NCBI GenBank assembly: GCA_023954595.1
Contig: JAGSHJ010000064.1
Span: 1 to 11,042, forward strand
DNA from: Bacteriovoracaceae bacterium
Lineage (GTDB): Bacteria > Bdellovibrionota > Bacteriovoracia > Bacteriovoracales > Bacteriovoracaceae
DNA: 11,042 bases
Direction of reading: 5' to 3'
Part shown: piece by piece, positions 5,550 to 11,042 of the stretch
Layout: every line of letters starts with the position of its first letter
Numbering within the stretch: position 1 is the first letter of the stretch
The notes under the pieces: model-generated
Database searches by the model: none
Told to the model about the DNA's origin: nothing
Seen by the model: the letters and a program-made list of their open reading frames with translations, nothing else
Translations under genes and position numbers: made by a program

Positions 5550-7058
5550 ATGAAACTATTTTTTATATTCACTCTTTTCTTCTATAACCTGGCCATGGGC
5601 CAGGTTGCTGAGATTAAAGAGACACCTATGGAAGTGGCCATAGGTATTGATGAAATCATGAAGCTTGATTATAAATTCAATACCAAAGTATCAATCGGTG
5701 ATGAAACTAAACTTAGACTTATCCTCTCTCCTGCAAAACAAGAGATTACTTTTAGAGGTGTTAAGCCAGGTAAGACTTCAGTCACTGTCAGAGACGCATC
5801 TGGTGATATTCGAGATAAATTTATCGTTACAGTGACTTCCGATGGAAAGTCCAATGTGGTTCGAGAACTTCGAGATCTTCTAGGGGACGTGGAGGGAATA
5901 AGTATTGGTATTAAAGGTGGCAAGGTTGTGCTTGAAGGTGCAATTGTTGTTCCTGGCGATATCGGCCGAATTGCTACCGTTCTTGCCGCATATCCGGATG
6001 TATTGCCATTGATTGAGATGTCTAACCAGACTCAAAGAATTATTGCAAGAAAGATGCAAGAAGAAATTAATCGAAACAATATGAAAGACGTAAGGGTTCG
6101 TGTTGTTAATAAAGACTATTGGCTTGAGGGTGTTGTTAATAGTGCCGCTAAAAAAGAGCTCGCCACAGAGATCGCTCAAGGACTGATCCCTGGTACAATT
6201 CAAAGTCTTGCCCGAGCCCAAGGTGGTGAGAGATTTCGTGAGACAGAAGTGGGAGAGTTATTAAACTACATTGCTGTAAATGAGAAGAAAGACCCGGCCC
6301 CTGCACCAAAGCTTATTAAAGTAACTTCCCAATTTGTTGAGCTTACAAAAGATTATCAAAAAATCTTCGCTTTTCAGTGGAATCCATTAATGAACCAGTC
6401 AGGCAGTATTGCCTTTGGTAAAAGTGAAGAGGGCGGTATTGTCACCAAAGAAAATGGAACCCTCTCTGGTACGATTTCAAATTTATTCCCAAAACTAAGT
6501 AGTGCAAAGTCCGCAGGCTACGCTCGTATTATTCAATCCGGGATGGTTGTAACTCAAGAAAATCAAGCTGCTACAATTAATAAAACAAGAGAGATTCCAA
6601 TTCAGGTTGGATCTGGTGAGTTTGCCCAAGCGGATAAAACAACACTGACTTATACAATGAAAGTAACTCCTTCTGTTGGAGAAGGGGAAAATATCTTTCT
6701 GCGAGGTCTTAGTGTCACAGTATCACTGCCTGGAAGTGATGCTTCTGGTGGTACTCCAACCTCAATTCAAAACTCAATCAATACAAACTTGGTAGTGAAG
6801 TCTAAAGAGTCGGCCGCTATAGGTGGGATCGTTCAAAATACATCAAGTACAAACTATGACAAAAACCTTCCAAGTGGAGGGACAACTGGTGTTGCAGATG
6901 GAGAAGAGGGAAGTTCGGTATTGTTTAACCTTCTAAGAAGTAAAGGCTACAACACTTCAAAATCTCAATTCGTTGTATTTGTAACTCCTGAGTTGATTCA
7001 GTCTGCATCAGCTGCGACAGAAGAGATTAGAAAGAAATTTAGAAAGAGGCAAAGATAA
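5550..7058 (+). CDS. cpaC: Outer-membrane secretin CpaC/RcpA
   Basis: The 502-residue secretin forms the outer-membrane pore for the Flp pilus. A Sec signal peptide is clear (M-K-L-F-F-I-F-T-L-F...A-M-G, cleavage near residue 17). Then come the secretin N-terminal pilus domain (about 26-95, with the R-G-V-K-P-G-K-T motif and following beta strand typical of CpaC), a BON-like segment (about 100-160, with G-K-V-V-L-E-G), a second one (about 161-225, with Y-W-L-E-G-V-V-N-S) and the secretin core (about 255-485). The core includes I-G-G-I-V-Q-N and the closing F-V-V-F-V-T-P-E-L. The last ten residues are very basic. It starts 6 bases after the cpaB stop with an AGGA site, and ends one base before the next ATG. 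Length is normal for the family. No dedicated lipoprotein pilotin is seen nearby. Confidence 0.94.
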   Translation: MKLFFIFTLFFYNLAMGQVAEIKETPMEVAIGIDEIMKLDYKFNTKVSIGDETKLRLILSPAKQEITFRGVKPGKTSVTVRDASGDIRDKFIVTVTSDGKSNVVRELRDLLGDVEGISIGIKGGKVVLEGAIVVPGDIGRIATVLAAYPDVLPLIEMSNQTQRIIARKMQEEINRNNMKDVRVRVVNKDYWLEGVVNSAAKKELATEIAQGLIPGTIQSLARAQGGERFRETEVGELLNYIAVNEKKDPAPAPKLIKVTSQFVELTKDYQKIFAFQWNPLMNQSGSIAFGKSEEGGIVTKENGTLSGTISNLFPKLSSAKSAGYARIIQSGMVVTQENQAATINKTREIPIQVGSGEFAQADKTTLTYTMKVTPSVGEGENIFLRGLSVTVSLPGSDASGGTPTSIQNSINTNLVVKSKESAAIGGIVQNTSSTNYDKNLPSGGTTGVADGEEGSSVLFNLLRSKGYNTSKSQFVVFVTPELIQSASAATEEIRKKFRKRQR

Positions 7059-7059
7059 C

Positions 7060-9168
7060 ATGGCCGGACATATAATTAGCATCATTGGCGGTAAAGGTGG
7101 AGTTGGGAAATCTCAATTCGCTGCCAATCTAGCATTTGCTTTTGCGGCCGAAAACCGTCAAAAAACTCTTTTATTGGACTTTGATCAAAAGGCCAGTGGA
7201 GACCAAAACTTAATCACAGGTATCCGTTCAAAGAAAACAATTAAAGAACTTAGTGAATTTAGCGGAGCAATAGATCCTAAATCGATTAATCTGTTTGTTG
7301 GAATGCATAAAGCAGGTGTTCACTATATAGGAATGCCTAATGACAGAACAACAGCAGATCAGGTCGACGCTGAAGGACTTGGTAAGTTCTTAAAAGCGGT
7401 AACAAGTCTTTACGCTGTAACTATCATCGATGTTGGAAGTGAGCTTAATGAATTGGCATTGAAGGCCTTGGAGTACTCTACAATGATTAGCATTGTGGTA
7501 ACTCCTGATTTATTGGCCGCAAACCAATCAAAGCGACTATATACAGAGCTTGCGACCCTTTTATTTCCAAAAGAGATGATTCAGATTGTGATGAACCAAT
7601 ACCAAAAAGGTCATCCTGTTGGTCCTGAAATTGTTGGACGACAGATTGGAAAACCTGTCTTTGGTGTTGTTCCAAGAGATGACCAAACTTGTGCCAGAGC
7701 ACTTAGTTCATCAACTCCTTTGTACACATTCGCAAAGAATTCACCTTTCGCTCAAGGTGTTGTGGATTTTGTAAGAAAGCTTAAACAGAAAAATGTTCTA
7801 GCTTCCTTGGAAAGACTTAAAAAACCTGAAGGAACAGCTGCGTCTAAAAATAAAAATGATTCAAGCTCTTCTTCTTCGCGTGCAGGGAAGGATCCTTGGA
7901 CTGAATTAAAATCCAGAATCCACAAAGCACTTGTGGAAGAGATGGATATGAAAAAACAAGATGACAGCGATCCTAAAGCACAAATTATTCTTCGTGAAAA
8001 AACTAAAAAACTAGTTGTCGAGTTATTGGGTAAAGAGGATACAAAGTCTCTTCTTAAAAACCGCGATGACATGAATAGAATTGTAAAAGAAATCTTGGAT
8101 GAGGCCTTGGGTCTTGGGCCATTGGAAGATATGTTGGCCGATAAGACGATTTCAGAGATTATGGTCGTAGGCCCTAAGAAAATTTATTATGAACAGGCCG
8201 GTAAAAATAAAAGAAGTGAGATCACCTTCACAAATGACCGCCAAGTTTTAAATGTTATTGAAAGAATTGTTGCACCCCTGGGCAGACGAATTGATGAGAA
8301 AACTCCTTATGTAGATGCCCGTTTGGCGGATGGATCAAGGGTTCACGCAATCATTCCTCCATGTGCTCTTGATGGTGGAACTATTACAATACGAAAGTTT
8401 CCAGAGAATAGACTTACATATAAAGACCTCGTGAACTTTGGTTCCATGACACAAAATATGGCGGACTTTTTGAGAATATCAGTTGAGGCGCATAAGAATA
8501 TGGTCGTCTCTGGTGGTACTGGCTCTGGTAAGACAACACTTATCAATATGCTTGGTGGGTTTATTCCGGCCAATGAAAGAATTATTACTTGTGAAGACTC
8601 GGCCGAGCTTGATTTTCCACAAGATCATGTTGTTCGTCTAGAAACCAAGCCTCCTTCATTAGAGGGAGAAGGCGCTGTAGATATTAGATGCCTAGTAAAG
8701 CAAACGCTTAGAATGAAGCCCGATAGAATTGTCGTAGGAGAGTGCCGTGGTGGAGAAACTCTCGATATGCTTCAGGCCATGAACACAGGCCATGATGGAA
8801 GTTTAACAACCGTTCACTCCAATACCCCAAGAGACTGTATGTCTAGGCTTGAGACATTGGTTCAATATGCTGGAGCTGGAATATCTCCAAAAGCTATTAA
8901 AGAGATGATTGCCTCGGCCGTTCATATGGTTGTGCAACAATCAAGACTTGAAGATGGCTCAAGAAAGATTATGAATATTACTGAAGTCGGTGGGCTCCAA
9001 GGCGAAGTCATTACACTGCAAGACATCTTTGTTTATAAACAAGAGGGCATGAGCAAGCAAGGTAAGATCATTGGTAAATTTATGGCCACAGGGTTTATTC
9101 CAAAGTTTATCGAGTCGTTAGAGAAGAAAGGCTATAAGGTTCCAAGGGGGCTTTTTAAAAATGATTAA
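7060..9168 (+). CDS. CpaE (TadZ)-CpaF (TadA) fusion: ParA/MinD ATPase joined to pilus assembly ATPase
   Basis: A single 702-residue frame joins two Tad proteins that are usually separate. Residues 1-245 are a ParA/MinD-type ATPase like CpaE/TadZ, which places the pilus machine. It has the deviant Walker A G10-G-K-G-G-V-G-K17-S with signature lysine K12, D40-F-D in switch I, and I-I-D124-V-G as Walker B. The N-terminal receiver-like domain of many TadZ proteins is absent. Residues 246-280 are a linker with a serine run. Residues about 281-700 are the secretion ATPase CpaF/TadA: an N-terminal helical part, Walker A G485-G-T-G-S-G-K491-T-T, Asp box C-E-D-S-A-E, Walker B R-I-V-V-G-E-C-R-G-G-E (556-566) and His box G-H-D-G-S-L-T-T-V-H-S. 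All key residues are present in both halves. No internal stop or frameshift is seen. It begins one base after cpaC and overlaps tadB by 8 bases. Confidence 0.93.
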   Translation: MAGHIISIIGGKGGVGKSQFAANLAFAFAAENRQKTLLLDFDQKASGDQNLITGIRSKKTIKELSEFSGAIDPKSINLFVGMHKAGVHYIGMPNDRTTADQVDAEGLGKFLKAVTSLYAVTIIDVGSELNELALKALEYSTMISIVVTPDLLAANQSKRLYTELATLLFPKEMIQIVMNQYQKGHPVGPEIVGRQIGKPVFGVVPRDDQTCARALSSSTPLYTFAKNSPFAQGVVDFVRKLKQKNVLASLERLKKPEGTAASKNKNDSSSSSSRAGKDPWTELKSRIHKALVEEMDMKKQDDSDPKAQIILREKTKKLVVELLGKEDTKSLLKNRDDMNRIVKEILDEALGLGPLEDMLADKTISEIMVVGPKKIYYEQAGKNKRSEITFTNDRQVLNVIERIVAPLGRRIDEKTPYVDARLADGSRVHAIIPPCALDGGTITIRKFPENRLTYKDLVNFGSMTQNMADFLRISVEAHKNMVVSGGTGSGKTTLINMLGGFIPANERIITCEDSAELDFPQDHVVRLETKPPSLEGEGAVDIRCLVKQTLRMKPDRIVVGECRGGETLDMLQAMNTGHDGSLTTVHSNTPRDCMSRLETLVQYAGAGISPKAIKEMIASAVHMVVQQSRLEDGSRKIMNITEVGGLQGEVITLQDIFVYKQEGMSKQGKIIGKFMATGFIPKFIESLEKKGYKVPRGLFKND

Positions 9169-10126
9169 GTTCACGCTATCGTTACTTTCCATTTTTACTT
9201 CTGCCATGGCATATGCACAAGATAGCAGTGGGGGAATCAATTTTTTCTCAGATATTCTGGGAAGGAAGGGAATTCTCATAGCCGTTGGGCTTATCTTTTT
9301 TATCTACTCCTATAAAAATTCATTAAAGCTCTTTGCTTGGATTGAAGATCAAACATACGGAACTCGTGATTACATTATGCAAAAACTTGAGTTGTTGCAT
9401 ATTGAGGTTGAATCAAGAAACATTACTTACGCCCTGTTGTTTATTTCATTCGGTCTAGGAGTAATTGTTTTTGGTATTTTTGCTCTAATGGGAAAGTTTA
9501 CTGCAGGGCTTATCTTCTCTGTCATCGTAATTGTCATAGGTTGGAAGTCTCCAAGGCATATCATTAATCATATGGTGGATAGACGAATTAAGAAGTATCA
9601 AACACAGATGGTGGATGCACTTAATCTTCTCTCTAATGGACTTAGAGCGGGTTTGTCCGTTCCTCAGTCACTAGGGCTTGTGGTGGATGAGCTTCCAGCT
9701 CCTGTAAGTCAGGAATTTAATACAATCCTACAGCAAACAAAAATTGGCGTTCCTCTAGAGGAGGCCTTTGAAAATTTGGTTAAAAGAGTCCCTACTCAAG
9801 ATAATCAGATGTTTGTATCTAGTGTAAATATTCTTAGAGAGACCGGCGGTAACCTCGCGGAAGTATTCGATACTATTACCCAGGTTATCCGTGAGAGGGT
9901 TAGACTGGCACAAAAAATTGACACTTATGTCGCTCAGGGGAAGTTCCAGGGCTACACTATTTTTTGTATGCCATTTGCCATGATGGGTATATTCACAGCA
10001 TCTGATCCTGAGTCAATGGACATACTCTATAGCTCTCTATTGGGGAATATAGTCCTTGCCGCGGCCATAGGCCTTGCCTTTCTCGGGCTGTTCGTTATCT
10101 TGAAAATTGTAAATATAAAGGTTTAG
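9161..10126 (+). CDS. tadB: Tad platform protein TadB (T2SSF family)
   Basis: The 321-residue inner-membrane platform protein should contact the CpaF ATPase and drive pilin polymerisation. The GspF/T2SSF domain lies at about 148-275, with the typical A-L-N-L-L-S-N-G-L-R-A-G-L-S-V-P-Q-S and T-G-G-N-L-A-E-V-F-D. Hydrophobic segments are seen at about 37-52, 88-108, 113-128, 265-280 and 296-317. Residues 1-20 look like a Sec signal peptide (basic start, hydrophobic core, A-M-A-Y-A-Q), which is unusual for TadB. An 8-base overlap with the fusion gene implies coupling; the upstream G-run (AAGGGGG) could serve as a ribosome binding site. Most Tad loci follow tadB with the related tadC. Here no second T2SSF gene follows, so TadC is either elsewhere or absent. 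Confidence 0.9.
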   Translation: MIKFTLSLLSIFTSAMAYAQDSSGGINFFSDILGRKGILIAVGLIFFIYSYKNSLKLFAWIEDQTYGTRDYIMQKLELLHIEVESRNITYALLFISFGLGVIVFGIFALMGKFTAGLIFSVIVIVIGWKSPRHIINHMVDRRIKKYQTQMVDALNLLSNGLRAGLSVPQSLGLVVDELPAPVSQEFNTILQQTKIGVPLEEAFENLVKRVPTQDNQMFVSSVNILRETGGNLAEVFDTITQVIRERVRLAQKIDTYVAQGKFQGYTIFCMPFAMMGIFTASDPESMDILYSSLLGNIVLAAAIGLAFLGLFVILKIVNIKV

Positions 10127-10142
10127 TGCGCTAAAATAGTCT

Positions 10143-10170
10143 TAAAGTCTCATACAAAAGCTTCCGATAA
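10143..10170 (+). promoter_or_regulatory. Possible sigma28 (FliA) promoter of the YD-repeat gene
   Basis: TAAAGTCT (10143-10150) and TCCGATAA (10163-10170) closely match the FliA boxes TAAAGTTT and GCCGATAA. They are separated by 12 bases instead of the usual 11. Transcription would start near 10178, about 33 bases before the ATG at 10211. An AAGGA ribosome binding site lies within that leader at 10200-10204. Confidence 0.5.
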
Positions 10171-10210
10171 GGCTAAGGAGAAAAAAGTTTTTAGTGCAAA
10201 AGGAAAGGGC

Positions 10211-11042
10211 ATGAGAGGAACAAAGATTTTATTATTGCTAACGGCCATGGCAGTGAGCTTCACAAGTTACGCTGGCGTGAATTTAAAAAACGGCAACTTC
10301 TACATCTCTTATTCTGATATTGTAGGATTTGACTTAAAGAGAACCTACAATTCAAAATCAACTTCAGTTGGCTGGTACGGCTTTGGTTGGGGTACGGTGT
10401 ATGAGACAAAGCTAGTTACTTCTGCTGATGGATGCGTTGTTGTTCATGAGTACGGAGCTGGTGGTAAGACACGTTTTTGTCCAAAGAACTCTGTCGACGC
10501 AGACTCTGCTGCCCAGAAGATTGTTGAAGTGATGAGGAAAAAGAACAAGCTTCCTGCCTCATCAGTTAAGCCACTTCTAAAGAGACTTAAATCCAATGCT
10601 GAACTAAGACATGCGTATGCTCAAAACTTTAACGTTAAAACTGAGATCGCGGCCGGAACTTCTCTTCACTCAAATCAAAGAGGGATTCAAAAGGTAAATG
10701 TTTTAAAAGATGGATATGTAAGAATATCTACTGACGGTAAAGAAGAATACTTCAATAAAGACGGAAGCCTTAGCAAAGTAAAGACCAAGGGCAACTACAC
10801 TGTTGAACTTCTTTATAAGAATAAGCAGCTTGCAAGTATTAAAGACTCCAAGGGTTCTCAAGTCTTTTTTGAGTGGTACTCAAATGGAAAGCGAATCAAG
10901 CACCTGTGGACGACTGGAGAGAAGAAAGCGACATTTAAGTACGATGGTGAAAACCTAGTTTACTCCAAAGATATCGAAGGTAACGAATACGAGTACCGCT
11001 ACGATACAAGCCATAACATGGTGAGAATTGTCTATAATCCAA
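10211..11042 (+). CDS. Secreted RHS/YD-repeat protein, N-terminal part (3' end outside window)
   Basis: The frame is open from ATG 10211 to the window edge (277 residues). A Sec signal peptide is clear: basic start, hydrophobic core, then S-Y-A21 before G-V-N. Residues 28-65 match the start of RHS-type proteins (G-N-F-Y-I-S-Y-S-D, R-T-Y-N-S, G-W-Y-G-F-G-W-G), which begin the beta-strand shell. A helical, lysine-rich stretch (about 92-160) seems to be inserted. YD-type repeats then begin, most clearly F-K-Y-D-G-E-N-L-V-Y and Y-E-Y-R-Y-D (242-265). RHS/YD proteins are often large surface or toxin-delivery proteins with a variable C-terminus; that end is not in the window, so no activity can be assigned. 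An AAGGA site lies 6 bases before the ATG. It follows tadB by 84 bases but has its own sigma28-like promoter. Confidence 0.8.
   Translation, partial: MRGTKILLLLTAMAVSFTSYAGVNLKNGNFYISYSDIVGFDLKRTYNSKSTSVGWYGFGWGTVYETKLVTSADGCVVVHEYGAGGKTRFCPKNSVDADSAAQKIVEVMRKKNKLPASSVKPLLKRLKSNAELRHAYAQNFNVKTEIAAGTSLHSNQRGIQKVNVLKDGYVRISTDGKEEYFNKDGSLSKVKTKGNYTVELLYKNKQLASIKDSKGSQVFFEWYSNGKRIKHLWTTGEKKATFKYDGENLVYSKDIEGNEYEYRYDTSHNMVRIVYNP

Noticed and set aside
5880..6221. Open frame on the minus strand inside the secretin gene
   Set aside because: It is antisense to a well-supported CpaC domain, has no ribosome binding site or recognisable motif, and is a shadow frame.

Overview
The window reads as chromosomal DNA from a low-GC (about 40%) motile member of the Bdellovibrionota, probably the Bacteriovorax/Halobacteriovorax side. 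This is an inference from a flagellin end of the Bdellovibrio type, a compact Tad/Flp pilus locus and a secreted YD-repeat protein; no 16S gene is present to prove it.

Layout. Positions 2-268 hold the C-terminus of a flagellin gene, closed by a strong intrinsic terminator (285-316). A plus-strand SDR-type sugar epimerase/reductase-like gene (414-1385) follows. It meets, tail to tail with an 8 bp overlap, a minus-strand gene of unknown function (1378-1905). Upstream of that gene, also on the minus strand, is a roughly 190-nt structured RNA (about 1973-2162) that I identify as 6S RNA (ssrS). Its promoter faces away from the strong promoter of the pilus locus.

The pilus locus (2377-10126, all plus strand) is a Tad system in tightly packed order: flp major pilin, a small Flp-like pilin, the CpaA/TadV prepilin peptidase, three further prepilin-like proteins (one Flp-like, two TadE-like), CpaB/RcpC, the CpaC/RcpA secretin, one polypeptide that fuses a CpaE/TadZ-type ParA/MinD ATPase to the CpaF/TadA assembly ATPase, and TadB. 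Five proteins share a G^Q-x-x-x-E-(Y/F) processing site. The peptidase would mature them, the fused ATPase and TadB would drive assembly at the inner membrane, CpaB would bridge the periplasm and CpaC would form the outer-membrane channel. No TadC is visible in the window.

The flp gene has its own sigma70-like promoter, a structured leader and a following hairpin/U-tract. This would give high pilin expression with reduced read-through, and a TATAAT box sits directly at the next start codon.

After tadB, a gap of 84 bases contains a sigma28-like (FliA) promoter. It precedes a secreted RHS/YD-repeat protein (10211 to the window end), which is cut by the edge. The main points of interest are the 6S RNA, the CpaE-CpaF fusion, the five-prepilin set, the likely CTG start at 3625 and the flagellar-type promoter in front of the YD-repeat gene.
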